The translations under genes and the position numbers were made by a program. Positions 9,282 to 18,160 of a stretch of 64,000 bases of DNA are shown in pieces; the first letter of the stretch is position 1, and every line of letters starts with the position of its first letter. The stretch is from contig NZ_JAQWOO010000037.1 in the NCBI RefSeq assembly GCF_029245835.1, positions 23,693 to 87,692 of the forward strand. Direction: 5' to 3'. Under the pieces are notes generated by a model. That model was given only the letters and a program-made list of their open reading frames with translations, was not told the DNA's origin and did no database searches. This DNA is from Algibacter sp. Its GTDB lineage: Bacteria; Bacteroidota; Bacteroidia; Flavobacteriales; Flavobacteriaceae.

Positions 9282-10307
9282 ATGAATAAAGAAGAACTAG
9301 GTTTTGATACTATTAATTTGGGACATGGCAGTGGGGGTTTAATGACTAGAGACTTGTTGGATAAAATTATTTTCAAAACATTCAGCAATCCATTTTTAGA
9401 CCAAAAACACGATGGTTCTATTGTTAAATTCAATGGACCGACAGCGATTTCAACAGATAGCTTTGTGGTGTCTCCAGTATTCTTTAAAGGCGGAAACATA
9501 GGTAGCTTAGCAGTGCATGGAACGGTTAACGATGTTGCTATGTGTGGCGCTATTCCAAAGTATTTAACATTAGCATTTATAGTTGAAGAAGGATTAAAAA
9601 TTGAAGACTTTATTGCCATTGTAGCATCTATAAAAGAAGCTGCAGACAAATGTGGTGTTCAAATAATAACAGGTGACACTAAAGTTGTGGAACGTGGAAA
9701 AGGTGATAAAATTTTCATTAACACAACAGGTTTTGGGGAAGTGAATCCAAAAGCGAATATTTCAACTGATAATATTAAAGTAGGTGATAAGATTATTGTA
9801 AACGGATTTGTTGCACAACACGGAATGGCCATCATGTCTCAACGAGAAGGCTTGGAGTTTGAATCGACTATAGAAAGTGATTCAACTAATTTAAACTTCC
9901 TAGTGAATGATTTGATTGACGCATTCGGAGATAAAATTCATTTGTTTAGAGACCCTACTAGAGGAGGCATAGCTAGTGTATTGTCTGAAATTTCTAAGGA
10001 CATAAATAAAGGCATCACTATTCACGAAGATAAAATTCCATTGGAAAAACAAGTTGCAGCAGCATGCGAAATTCTTGGATTGGATCCGTTATATGTTGCT
10101 AACGAAGGGCTGTTTATAGCAATTATTGACTCGGAAATTGCAGATGCGGTTTTGGAACAAATGATAAAAGATGAAAAAGGCATAAATTCAGCATGTATTG
10201 GTGAAATTACAGAAGTGCATCCCTCTAAAGTTGTAATGCATAGTTCAGTAGGTGGTAAGCGAATTATAAGTCCATTAATTGGCGAGCAATTACCGAGGAT
10301 TTGCTAA
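9282..10307 (+). CDS. hypE: HypE, thiocarboxamide dehydratase for hydrogenase cyanide synthesis
   Basis: HypE dehydrates the carbamoylated C-terminal cysteine supplied by HypF to a thiocyanate, the CN donor. The protein has the PurM/AIR-synthase fold signatures (LGHGSGGLMTRDLL at the N terminus, ISTDSFVVSPVFF, HGTVNDVAMCGA, FRDPTRGG) and ends in the essential PRIC tail with the acceptor Cys as last residue. Length (341 aa) is typical. It is the last gene of hypF-hypD-hypE; its stop overlaps the stop of the convergent nickel permease by 4 bases. Confidence 0.96.
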   Translation: MNKEELGFDTINLGHGSGGLMTRDLLDKIIFKTFSNPFLDQKHDGSIVKFNGPTAISTDSFVVSPVFFKGGNIGSLAVHGTVNDVAMCGAIPKYLTLAFIVEEGLKIEDFIAIVASIKEAADKCGVQIITGDTKVVERGKGDKIFINTTGFGEVNPKANISTDNIKVGDKIIVNGFVAQHGMAIMSQREGLEFESTIESDSTNLNFLVNDLIDAFGDKIHLFRDPTRGGIASVLSEISKDINKGITIHEDKIPLEKQVAAACEILGLDPLYVANEGLFIAIIDSEIADAVLEQMIKDEKGINSACIGEITEVHPSKVVMHSSVGGKRIISPLIGEQLPRIC

Positions 10308-11008
10308 GTACTAAACATCCAGTAAATACCAATAATTATTGCAAAAAGTCCGCCTGATAAACGAATGCCTTTAAATAACGCATCATTATGTTCGTTCCTG
10401 CTATATGATGAGATTTTGCCAATTACCAATGTAAAAGTGGTCATAGCGATTATGATTCCTAAACTAAATCCGAATATATATAAAACAGAATCTATTTGAC
10501 TAGCAAAACTTGCGACAGGTATAAATAATAAAAAGTGTGCAATTCCTGCTAAACCATGCAAAAAACCAATAGAAAGTGAAGCCAAATTGCTTTGTTTTAA
10601 ATCTTTAGGATGCTTATGATGATGACTGCTTTCATGGGAATGATCATGTTTATGTTTGTGAATTATTGGTGAATTTTCATTGTGAACATGTAGATGTTTA
10701 TGCGTTCTTTCCTGACTAAACAACTTATAAAAAGACCAAACACCTATAAATATCAATACTAATCCAACTAATTGTTCGCTGTAATTTGATATTTCTTCAA
10801 CAGGAATTACTTCTCTGAAAATCAAAAATAAAACGCCTATTAAAACCATTCCCAACAAATGACCAATACCCCAAAAGAGTCCAATTTTCCATGCACTTTT
10901 TTTAGATTCAATAGCAAAGGGAATAACTGCAGCTAAATGATCTGGCCCCGTAATTACGTGTAATATAGACGCCATTAGAGCTGCAATAAACGGAAATGAA
11001 ATACCCAA
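10304..11008 (-). CDS. Nickel permease (UreH/NicO-type)
   Basis: This 234-residue membrane protein has about six hydrophobic segments and the nickel/cobalt-transporter signature HVITGPDHLAA in the first helix (an H-x5-DH arrangement). A second histidine is in FLHGLAG. A cytoplasmic His-rich loop (about residues 102-133, HKHKHDHSHESSHHHKH) probably buffers nickel. These features fit UreH/NicO-type transporters supplying nickel to hydrogenase rather than a general exporter. It is convergent with hypE, and its promoter carries the same activator box and spacing as the hydrogenase genes, which supports nickel supply for HoxH. Metal specificity is inferred from context. Confidence 0.85.
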   Translation of the reverse strand: MGISFPFIAALMASILHVITGPDHLAAVIPFAIESKKSAWKIGLFWGIGHLLGMVLIGVLFLIFREVIPVEEISNYSEQLVGLVLIFIGVWSFYKLFSQERTHKHLHVHNENSPIIHKHKHDHSHESSHHHKHPKDLKQSNLASLSIGFLHGLAGIAHFLLFIPVASFASQIDSVLYIFGFSLGIIIAMTTFTLVIGKISSYSRNEHNDALFKGIRLSGGLFAIIIGIYWMFST

Positions 11009-11044
11009 AATTTTTAAATTAAAATGGCAATAATATTTAAAGTA

Positions 11045-11088
11045 CTAATTTATTTATTATGAAGTCATTATTTGATGACTTCAGTCAT
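11045..11088 (-). promoter_or_regulatory. Nickel permease promoter with Crp/Fnr-type box and overlapping inverted repeat
   Basis: On the minus strand, ATGACTGAAGTCAT (11088 to 11075) has the TGA-N6-TCA core, and TAAATTAG (11052 to 11045) starts 29.5 bp from its centre, the same geometry as at hoxF. The predicted leader is about 32 nt. A second inverted repeat, GAAGTCAT-6 nt-ATGACTTC (11061-11082), overlaps the box by 8 bases. It could be an additional protein site or a hairpin. Confidence 0.68.
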
Positions 11089-11289
11089 GTTTATAAAAGC
11101 TATAGTTATTTCTTTTAAGACTTATTAGCTTAATCAAGCGTTTAAATATCTATATAAGCTTGATACTTAACAGAAGATATTCAAAATAAAATAGTAGTGA
11201 TTTATCAGGAAATAATGGACTAAAAAAAATAATGTCGGGCTCTGACACGCAATTCAACTAGTTAATAAAACTTTTAAATAAGTTTCCGT

Positions 11290-11685
11290 TTACCCAAAAT
11301 CAACTGCAATAACCTTTGCTTGTGTAGCTTCCCTTAATAATCCCGCCATTTTATTATAGGTATAGCTATTCGCTAAAGTCCCATGTAACAATAACACTTT
11401 TTTATTAGAGTCATACTGATATTTTTGTCCATGAATTTGAATCCCATCTCTCTTTTTAAACTTTAAAACAGCTGATGTATTAGGTTGCTCAAAACCCATA
11501 TCTGCAATGGTTTTGTTATCCATATTTGGAACAAATGCAGATTTAAATTCTGGATTGGAAAAATCAATCATTTTTATGGCTTCATTAACTACTCGAATGC
11601 TATCGGTATTTTGTTGAGCATAAATAGTCGAATTGAAAATAATTAAAATAATAAGTAATACTATTAATCTTGTTAGATGTATCAT
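11290..11685 (-). pseudogene. Truncated alpha/beta-hydrolase (lipase-like), N-terminal part only
   Basis: The 131-residue frame starts with a signal peptide (residues 1-24, ending in IYAQ) and reaches the oxyanion-hole region of an alpha/beta-hydrolase (KVLLLHGTLANSYTYNKMAGLL). It stops right after the next beta strand (VIAVDFG). The nucleophile elbow, catalytic Asp and His are all missing, so no activity is expected. The break is followed by about 70 bases containing GTCGGGCTCTGACACGC, which resembles flavobacterial intergenic repeat sequence, so the 3' part may have been lost by a repeat-associated deletion. Full-length relatives would be about 300 aa. Confidence 0.7.
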
Positions 11686-11714
11686 AACATTCGTTTTTGA
11701 TTGATGACATTTTA

Positions 11715-12557
11715 TTAAGCTAAAACCTTAGGATTCCAAACTCCTGTTGCAGCGGTTTCTTTAACATAGTCTGAAAAATCTTTTGGCTTCCTGCCTAATA
11801 CAAGCTCTATATCATTAGTAATTTCAGAATTGGTTGGATTACCTAGAACTTCAGAGAATAAATATTCAATTAACCAAACAAAATCATCCGGTACGCCCTG
11901 TTGCTTCATTACGTTTACGTAAGCTGGTAAAGCAATTGGAGTGAAAGCGATATCTCTGCTAGTAACCTCAGATATTTCTTCAACAACGTCTTTAAAAGTG
12001 AGTGATCTTGGTCCTGTTAGTTGATAGGTTTTTCCGTTGTGTTCATCATTTAATAAGGTGACAACAGCAACGTCGGCAATATCATCTGTATCCACATAAG
12101 GGACTTTGACACCTGCCTGTGGTAAGGCGACAAATCCTTCTAGTATGGGCTCTAGGAAAAAGCTCTCACTAAAATTTTGATTAAACCAACTGGCACGAAC
12201 AATCGTATAGTCTAATCCTGAATGCATAACCACTTGCTCACAAAGCTCAGCTTCTCTTTCTCCTTTTCCTGATAGCAATACCATTTTTTTTACATCACAT
12301 CGTTTTGCTTGCTTCGTAAGCTCTTCTATGGCTTCTAAGGCTCCTGGCACTGCTAAATCGGGTTGGAAAGTGATGTATACTTTATCCATACCTTGCATAG
12401 CTTCCGTCCATGTTTCTGGGTTATCCCAATCAAATGCTGGTGATGCGGATCTAGAACCAATTCTAACGTTGTGTCCTAATGCTATTAATTTACTTGCTAC
12501 TTTGCGACCCGTTTTTCCCGTTCCGCCAATGACTAAAATGTTACTTTTGTTTTTCAT
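11715..12557 (-). CDS. NmrA-like NAD(P)-binding oxidoreductase
   Basis: This 280-residue protein has the Rossmann motif GGTGKTGRKVASKL at residues 11-24 and the YTIVRASWFNQNF region typical of the NmrA/SDR atypical family. Such proteins sense or reduce NAD(P) or act as quinone-reductase-like enzymes; the substrate cannot be told. It heads a leftward group with two small membrane proteins and an AraC-type regulator just upstream, spaced 37-90 bases. This looks like a stress- or metabolite-inducible group controlled by the AraC protein, which is an inference from arrangement only. Confidence 0.8.
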   Translation of the reverse strand: MKNKSNILVIGGTGKTGRKVASKLIALGHNVRIGSRSASPAFDWDNPETWTEAMQGMDKVYITFQPDLAVPGALEAIEELTKQAKRCDVKKMVLLSGKGEREAELCEQVVMHSGLDYTIVRASWFNQNFSESFFLEPILEGFVALPQAGVKVPYVDTDDIADVAVVTLLNDEHNGKTYQLTGPRSLTFKDVVEEISEVTSRDIAFTPIALPAYVNVMKQQGVPDDFVWLIEYLFSEVLGNPTNSEITNDIELVLGRKPKDFSDYVKETAATGVWNPKVLA

Positions 12558-12594
12558 GATTTATATATTTATATGATTTGATTATGTTATGTTA

Positions 12595-13092
12595 TTATTT
12601 TGTGTTTTGAACTAAGCTTATTATGAGTATTATAAATGAAGTAATTGCAGTAACTGTTCTGATTAAATGCAAACGATTCCATTTATCTTCAAACTGCTCT
12701 CGAAGTATTCTCAAGTCCTCTAAACTAGCGTTGCTTAAATCCGTTTTATCTAAAAGCTCATTAAGTGGAACATTTCCAAAAATGGTAACCAATAGCACTC
12801 CAAAAAAGTAGAGAGCAATGGCAAAAATCAATAACCAAATTATTGCACTTGATGCATTTTTAAACAGGTATAGATTGATGATACCTAAGAAGAATGGACC
12901 AAAGAATACGATGATAAACAATGGGCTTATAATGCTTCTATTCATCTGTTGAAATGCTCTTAAATAAACGAAGTCATCTAGTCTACCAATTCCTGGTGTT
13001 ATTGCATTAGACCATGTAAAACACAAACCTGCTGATAGACCTGTTAACAAGACGAGAACAATTGATGCGATATGTTGATTCATAGAGTCCAT
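12595..13092 (-). CDS. DUF1772 / anthrone-oxygenase-like membrane protein
   Basis: A 165-residue protein with four hydrophobic segments (about residues 8-28, 57-77, 83-107 and 145-162). The pattern GLSAGLCFTWSNAITPGI near the N terminus and a charged stretch before the last helix (FEDKWNRLHLIRT) match DUF1772 proteins, which include fungal anthrone oxygenase relatives; bacterial members have no firm function. It lies 7 bases after the next gene upstream, so the two are likely co-transcribed. Confidence 0.72.
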   Translation of the reverse strand: MDSMNQHIASIVLVLLTGLSAGLCFTWSNAITPGIGRLDDFVYLRAFQQMNRSIISPLFIIVFFGPFFLGIINLYLFKNASSAIIWLLIFAIALYFFGVLLVTIFGNVPLNELLDKTDLSNASLEDLRILREQFEDKWNRLHLIRTVTAITSFIILIISLVQNTK

Positions 13093-13099
13093 AATGCTA

Positions 13100-13498
13100 T
13101 TATTTTGAAATTAAGTTTTTAGAATACACTCGAGCATACCAGTATAAACTGGCTACAAGTAGAAATTCAAAAGCAATAATCCAGAATCCTACAGATGTAA
13201 AAAAGCTATAATGACTTCCACCATTAGGCATCACAAAAAGGGGCACTGTAATAAGTGCATCTAAAGCAACAGCAGTGAGTAAGAATGTTTGTCCCACTTT
13301 AAGACCATGGGTTTTGTTATCCTTTTTATAATAGAAATAACATCCGAACCAAACTAATGGCATCACAACAACAAACAAAACAACATTGGCTTGTGTGTCT
13401 AGATTTTCTAAAATGGGTATGGCATAGGAAATTGAATAAAATAGTATAGCGATTATCCAAATGGCTATACCTAATAAAATGGCGCGTTGAGTTTTCAT
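13100..13498 (-). CDS. Small four-helix membrane protein (DUF5367-like)
   Basis: The 132-residue product has four predicted membrane helices (about residues 7-27, 40-58, 70-90 and 100-120) separated by short loops, with a lysine-rich turn KKDNKTHG between helices 2 and 3. It resembles DUF5367-type proteins of unknown function. It is the first gene of the group running to the NmrA-like gene and lies 90 bases after the AraC-family gene. The family name is a tentative recognition. Confidence 0.6.
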   Translation of the reverse strand: MKTQRAILLGIAIWIIAILFYSISYAIPILENLDTQANVVLFVVVMPLVWFGCYFYYKKDNKTHGLKVGQTFLLTAVALDALITVPLFVMPNGGSHYSFFTSVGFWIIAFEFLLVASLYWYARVYSKNLISK

Positions 13499-13588
13499 GT
13501 CTATATAAGTTTTAATTACAAGACAAAATTATAAGGAAGACAAAAGAATGGTTTGTCGTAAAGGGATTATGATTTGTTCGAAAAGTTG

Positions 13589-14443
13589 CTACTTAATCTG
13601 GCTTGGACGATAACCAAACTTTTTTTCGAAAGCATTAGAAAATGAACTGAGGCTATCGTAACCCACATGCCATGAGGCTTCTTGAACAGTCATCTGTTGA
13701 TTTCTAATCATTTTATGAGCTAATGTAAGGCGCTCATTTTGAAGATATTTAAATACAGGAACGCCAAAATAAGCTTTAAATTCTTTTTTTAGTTTGAAGG
13801 TGTTTAGGCCTATTTGCTTTGAGATTTCGGTTAAAGACGGCGGATTTTCAATATTTTGAAGTAATATATCTTTAACTTGATTCAACTTTTCTCGCTCATT
13901 AGTCTTTATTTTTTCGGTTTTTAATAACGCTAATTGACCAAAAAAATGAGACAGTAAAGCTGTAATCTGACTTCTAAAAAACATCATTTTAGTTTTTCCT
14001 TCATATTCAATATTAAATAAAGAATCTACGATAGACTGCATTTCTGGAGTCATAAAAAAACTGGGGCCTTCAACATAATGATCGGATGGATTTACCAACT
14101 CATTCATTAAGGTTGCAAAAATCTCTCCTTCTTCATTGGGAAGTTTATCTAAATTTCTTAAAGATGTGGCAATTAAAATACACTGTAGTGGTTTTTCTCG
14201 AGACACCGTATGCATAAACTCAACTTCAGTATCACCATAAAAAGATAATGCTAATCCTCTTGTATACTGAAATTCTTTTTGTTTCTTACCGTATTTAACG
14301 GTCAAATCAACATCCCCTGAACCATAAAAAGCAACCGCTATAACAGGCTCATCAAAACGGCAAGAATCTACAGAAACGCTTTCGGATGAAGCTTCTTCAA
14401 CAAGTATTGTAAAATCATTAATGTGTATAAAGTCTCTGGTCAT
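13589..14443 (-). CDS. AraC-family transcriptional regulator
   Basis: The 284-residue protein has an unrecognised N-terminal effector domain (about 1-170) and a C-terminal AraC/XylS double helix-turn-helix (about 185-284). The first HTH is in LTEISKQIGLNTFKLKKEF, and the second contains the family signature ending in SSFSNAFEKKFGYRPSQ. It is upstream of and co-oriented with the membrane-protein/NmrA group, its likely target. The start codon lies inside a perfect 24-bp inverted repeat (14436-14489), so translation initiation may be buried in a hairpin, or the repeat may bind the regulator. Confidence 0.9.
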   Translation of the reverse strand: MTRDFIHINDFTILVEEASSESVSVDSCRFDEPVIAVAFYGSGDVDLTVKYGKKQKEFQYTRGLALSFYGDTEVEFMHTVSREKPLQCILIATSLRNLDKLPNEEGEIFATLMNELVNPSDHYVEGPSFFMTPEMQSIVDSLFNIEYEGKTKMMFFRSQITALLSHFFGQLALLKTEKIKTNEREKLNQVKDILLQNIENPPSLTEISKQIGLNTFKLKKEFKAYFGVPVFKYLQNERLTLAHKMIRNQQMTVQEASWHVGYDSLSSFSNAFEKKFGYRPSQIK

Positions 14444-14489
14444 GTTTCAAATTTAAACAATATTCTGTTTAAATTTGAAACATGACCAG
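14436..14489. repeat. Perfect 24-bp inverted repeat across the AraC-gene start codon
   Basis: Arms at 14436-14459 and 14466-14489 are perfectly complementary with a 6-nt loop. The left arm includes the start codon of the AraC-family gene (ATG, 14443 to 14441) and its first two codons. In RNA this would be a strong hairpin sequestering the start codon; as DNA it could be an operator. It lacks a T-run, so it does not look like a terminator. The rest of the gap to 14706 shows no other feature. Confidence 0.85.
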
Positions 14490-14706
14490 TTTGACTAACT
14501 TTATAACATTATAAAATTATACTCGAATATATGCACTATCTCTCACCTAATTTATAGGCATTTCAATAAAAATGATCCACATGTTCATTATGCAGTTTAG
14601 TGCTCAATTATAAATATATCTTTTCTGCTAAAAGGTCTTAAACTTAATTTGACTTTTTGCAATTAAAAAATACTATGTATCTTTTTTATCAAAAACAATC
14701 TTATCA

Positions 14707-15375
14707 TTATCCTCTAACGGATTTGATAATATCTAAGGCATTTTTAACATCCTGTTCAAGTTTTGCATAATCTTTATTAGCAACAATGCTTTTAGATATT
14801 AATTTTGATCCCATACCCACACAAGTAACCCCAGCATCAAACCATCCTTTTAGATTTTCTTGTGTTGGAGAAACACCTCCTGTTGGCATAATACTAGTCC
14901 AAGGTTGCGGCCCTTTTATACCTTTAACAAACTGTGGTCCATAAATATCTCCAGGAAATAATTTAACAATTTCGCATCCTAATTCTTCTGCTCTTGCTAT
15001 TTCTGTTAACGTACCACAACCAGGAGACCATAATACTTTTCGCCTATTACACACTATGGCAATATCTTCTCTTAATACAGGAGTCACAATAAAGTTAGCT
15101 CCTAATTGCATATATAAGGAAGCTGCTGCTGCATCAGTCACCGAACCTACGCCCATTATCATTCCTGGTAATTCTTTAATGGCGTATTTGGTAAGCTCTC
15201 CAAAAACTTCATGAGCAAAATCACCACGAGCGGTAAACTCCATTAAACGTGCCCCGCCATCATAGCAAGCTTTTAAAATATGTTTGCTTAATTCTAAATC
15301 ATTACTAAAGAACAAAGGAATCATTCCTGTGTCTTTCATTGCTTGCGCTACTTCTAATCTTGAAAATTGTGCCAT
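14707..15375 (-). CDS. eda: 2-dehydro-3-deoxy-phosphogluconate (KDPG) aldolase
   Basis: Class I aldolase splitting KDPG into pyruvate and glyceraldehyde 3-phosphate, possibly also acting on 4-hydroxy-2-oxoglutarate. The 222 residues show the family pattern: MEFTARGDFAHEVF, GVGSVTDAAAA, the Schiff-base lysine region EIVKLFPGDIYGPQFVKGI, and MPTGGVSPTQENLKGWFDAG. It lies downstream of KDG kinase, together forming the end of a uronate or polysaccharide-monomer degradation route. Both probably answer to the LacI-type regulator transcribed divergently. Confidence 0.95.
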   Translation of the reverse strand: MAQFSRLEVAQAMKDTGMIPLFFSNDLELSKHILKACYDGGARLMEFTARGDFAHEVFGELTKYAIKELPGMIMGVGSVTDAAAASLYMQLGANFIVTPVLREDIAIVCNRRKVLWSPGCGTLTEIARAEELGCEIVKLFPGDIYGPQFVKGIKGPQPWTSIMPTGGVSPTQENLKGWFDAGVTCVGMGSKLISKSIVANKDYAKLEQDVKNALDIIKSVRG

Positions 15376-15466
15376 TTTTTCTAAATGTTTATTTTTTTTA
15401 TTTGTGTAGTTGTCAAACAGTCAAATCAAATAATTAATTTTATTGTTTGATTATTAAACACTTATA

Positions 15467-16513
15467 CTATCTTGCTACTCTACCAGATGAATCTCCTCCC
15501 ATAAGTTTTTTAACTTCATCTATTGAAGATAAGTTAGCATCTCCTTTAATGGTATGTTTAAGACATGATGCAGCTACCGCAAAGTTTAGTGCTTTTTGAT
15601 CGTCTCCTTGATACTCTATCAAACCATAAATAAGGCCTCCCATAAAGGAATCTCCTCCACCTACTCTATCTACAATATCGGTGATTTGATATTGGGGAGA
15701 TTCAAATAATGTTTTACCATCATATAAAACACCTGCCCAAGTGTTATGAGATGCAGAGATTGAACCTCTTAACGTTGTAATTACCTTTTTAGCTCTTGGA
15801 AATTTTTTAAGCATTTGATCACAAACTGATAGGAAAGCAGCTCCTTTAACATGCTCACCTTGCGTAGTAATATCCAAACCTTCTGGTTTGATTCCAAAAT
15901 GCTTTTCAGCATCTTCTTCGTTACCTAGTATAATGTCACAATAAGATGTTAATTCAGTCATCACAGTTTCCCTATGCGCATCATCACAATATCCCCATAA
16001 TTTTTGACGGTAATTTAAATCTGTAGAAATAGTTAAACCTTTGGCACTCGCCACTTTTACAGCTTCTAAACACGCATCAGCAGCACCTTGAGAAATAGCT
16101 GGTGTAATACCCGTCCAGTGAAACCAGTCAGCACCTTCAAATGCAGCATCCCAATCTACCATACCCGCTTCAATTTCTGCCATAGCAGAATGTGCACGAT
16201 CATATACAACCTTACTTCCACGATTTACAGCTCCAGTTTCTAAGAAATAAATTCCTAAACGGTCTCCTCCGTAAATAATCTTATCTGTTCCTACTCCTCT
16301 TTTTCGCATTTCCATTAAAGCACATTCTCCAATATCATTTTTTGGTAAACGTGTTACAAAATCTACAGGAACGCCATAGTTTGCTAAAGATACTGCTACA
16401 TTGCTTTCTCCGCCTCCATATATAACATCAAAAGATGTGGATTGAGAAAATCTTAAAAATCCGTGCGGAGCTAATCTTAACATGATTTCTCCAAATGTTA
16501 CTACTTTACTCAT
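15467..16513 (-). CDS. kdgK: 2-keto-3-deoxygluconate (KDG) kinase, PfkB family
   Basis: PfkB sugar kinase phosphorylating KDG to KDPG for the aldolase encoded downstream. Visible signatures are the N-terminal VTFGEIMLRLAPHGF and GGGESNVAVSLA, the TGITPA segment, and the C-terminal ATP/catalytic motif DRVGGGDSFMGGLIYGL with the catalytic Asp of GGGD. The 348-residue length is normal. A LacI-type operator (16547-16562) lies 34 bases upstream. A second, truncated kinase of the same family survives at 17693-18160, indicating a former duplication in this locus. Confidence 0.93.
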   Translation of the reverse strand: MSKVVTFGEIMLRLAPHGFLRFSQSTSFDVIYGGGESNVAVSLANYGVPVDFVTRLPKNDIGECALMEMRKRGVGTDKIIYGGDRLGIYFLETGAVNRGSKVVYDRAHSAMAEIEAGMVDWDAAFEGADWFHWTGITPAISQGAADACLEAVKVASAKGLTISTDLNYRQKLWGYCDDAHRETVMTELTSYCDIILGNEEDAEKHFGIKPEGLDITTQGEHVKGAAFLSVCDQMLKKFPRAKKVITTLRGSISASHNTWAGVLYDGKTLFESPQYQITDIVDRVGGGDSFMGGLIYGLIEYQGDDQKALNFAVAASCLKHTIKGDANLSSIDEVKKLMGGDSSGRVAR

Positions 16514-16546
16514 TTTAATAGGTCTTATTTAAAATTAATTAGTTTT

Positions 16547-16562
16547 GCTTAATCGTTTAAGC
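16547..16562. promoter_or_regulatory. LacI-type operator upstream of kdgK
   Basis: GCTTAATCGTTTAAGC is a one-mismatch palindrome with the central CG typical of LacI-family operators. It matches the perfect operator at 16639-16654 in 15 of 16 positions, which links kdgK-eda to the neighbouring regulator. Confidence 0.82.
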
Positions 16563-16630
16563 ATTTTTTAAAAAAATAAATCAAAACTCAAATAATTAAA
16601 AGGAGAGTTTTGATTACATAAACTAAAACA

Positions 16631-16662
16631 ATATATTTGCTTAAACGTTTAAGCAAATATAT
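16631..16662. promoter_or_regulatory. Autoregulatory LacI operator and promoter (32-bp perfect palindrome)
   Basis: A 32-bp perfect palindrome centres on CG between 16646 and 16647, with core GCTTAAACGTTTAAGC at 16639-16654. A perfect -7 element TATATTTG (16632-16639) lies within its left half, so a bound regulator would block its own promoter. The palindrome also covers the TTG at 16637 that opens the longest reading frame, which argues for a downstream start. Confidence 0.85.
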
Positions 16663-16669
16663 AAAAAAA

Positions 16670-17713
16670 TTGAATAAAAAAAAGAAAACTACTATAAAAG
16701 ATATTGCAAACGTGCTAAATATTTCTCCAGCTGCCGTATCAAAAGCTTTACATGACGATTCTAGGATTAGTAAAAAAACAAAAATAGCAGTAAGACAAGT
16801 TGCTAAAAACTTAAATTATCAACCTAATCATCTAGCAAGTGCATTGCGTAAAGGAAAAAGTAACTTAGTTGGGGTTATTGTCCCGAAAACAAATAGTAAT
16901 TTTTTTTCATCAGTTATTCAAAATATTGAAGAAGTTTTAAATAAAGAAGGATATAATATTATAATAACTCAGTCAAATGAATCTTTTAGAAAGGAGTGCA
17001 ATAACATTGATACCCTATTGTTTACTCAAGTTGATGGTATTATCGCTTCTATGGCAAATGAGACCACAGACTTAGAATATTACGAAAAAATTAAATCTAA
17101 AGGGATTCCTTTAATTTTATTTGACCGTGGTGAAAATGATCTCAATGTAGATTATATTGGCATTAATGATTATGATAGCAGTCATATGATTATTAACCAT
17201 TTAGTAGAGCAAGACTGTAAACGTATTGCACACATTGGTGGTTATAAACACACTCGAATATTTAATAATAGAATTAGAGGTTATATCGATGCTTTGAAAA
17301 AAAACAAATTACCTTTAGATGAAGAACTTCTTTTAGAAAGTAGTCTTACAACCGAAGATGGCAGAGAAAAAATGATCCATTTATTATCTCTTAAAAACAG
17401 ACCTGATGCGGTTTATGTTGCAGGTGATTATGCGGCATTAGGTGCTTTACAAGTTTTAAATGAGCAAAATATTAAGGTTCCACAAGACATCGCCTTAGTT
17501 GGTTTTGGAAACGAACCTTTTACGTCTATGGTAACTCCCACCATATCAAGTATAAAGCAACATAGTGGAGAAATAGGAAAGCAAGCCGCTAAAACATTTC
17601 TAGAACATGCGAAAACAACGGATATGAAACAGACTTTAAATAAAATTATTTTAGATGCCGAATTGATTATTCGAGATTCTTCCAATAAAAAATCACCTGT
17701 TAAATCTACATGA
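16670..17713 (+). CDS. LacI-family transcriptional regulator of the KDG/KDPG genes
   Basis: A LacI/GalR-type repressor: an N-terminal HTH (TTIKDIANVLNISPAAVSKALHDDSRIS), a hinge (LNYQPNHLASALRKGKSNLVGVIVP) and a periplasmic-binding-protein-like effector domain to the end (DAVYVAGDYAALGALQVL near the C terminus). The likely ligand is KDG or a related sugar acid, inferred from the flanking genes. The frame opens at a TTG (16637) inside the operator; the TTG at 16670, directly before the Lys-rich lead-in to the HTH, is the better start and gives a leader of about 25 nt. Its 3' end overlaps the convergent kinase remnant by 21 bases. Confidence 0.9.
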   Translation: MNKKKKTTIKDIANVLNISPAAVSKALHDDSRISKKTKIAVRQVAKNLNYQPNHLASALRKGKSNLVGVIVPKTNSNFFSSVIQNIEEVLNKEGYNIIITQSNESFRKECNNIDTLLFTQVDGIIASMANETTDLEYYEKIKSKGIPLILFDRGENDLNVDYIGINDYDSSHMIINHLVEQDCKRIAHIGGYKHTRIFNNRIRGYIDALKKNKLPLDEELLLESSLTTEDGREKMIHLLSLKNRPDAVYVAGDYAALGALQVLNEQNIKVPQDIALVGFGNEPFTSMVTPTISSIKQHSGEIGKQAAKTFLEHAKTTDMKQTLNKIILDAELIIRDSSNKKSPVKST

Positions 17714-18160
17714 GGTATTACCTTCTAAAATGCTCATCACTTCATTTACGGAAGAAAAGTTTACATCCCCTTCATATGTGTGTTTTAATGCGCTTGCTGC
17801 AGCTCCAAACTCCATGGCTTTATAATCCTCAAAATATTGCAAACCATAAATCAATCCAGCAGCGTAAGCGTCTCCTGTTCCAATTCTGTCCACTATGTGA
17901 GTAATATCTAAATCCATAGTTTCTCTAAATTCATAACCATTCCACATTCGAGAACGTATTTTATGCCAAGACGCATTAATGGGCGTTCTAATTTTATCAA
18001 ATATTTTTTTAATGGTAGGAAACTCTTTTATTAAATGTTTACTGGCCTCTATAAAATCCTCATTAGAATTATTATAATCGCTTCCTAAAACTTCATTTAT
18101 CTCATTAACACCACCAATAAAAATGGTTGAATACTGTAATAAATCTGAATTTAATGCTTT
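17693..18160 (-). pseudogene. C-terminal half of a second PfkB (KDG-kinase-like) gene
   Basis: The open frame encodes about 155 residues matching the C-terminal half of the intact KDG kinase: DRIGTGDAYAAGLIYGL (catalytic GTGD), FGAAASALKHTYEGDVN and a closing SSVNEVMSILEG aligned to SSIDEVKKLMGG. An in-frame stop precedes codon 1 at about 18161, and no N-terminal half exists nearby. The sugar-binding domain is lost, so it is non-functional. The break coincides with the beginning of the Fic/recombinase region, so the insertion or a linked deletion probably removed the 5' half. Confidence 0.82.

Noticed and set aside
16637..16669. LacI-type gene starting at TTG 16637
   Set aside because: This codon is inside the operator and the -7 element, so it would not be in the mRNA.
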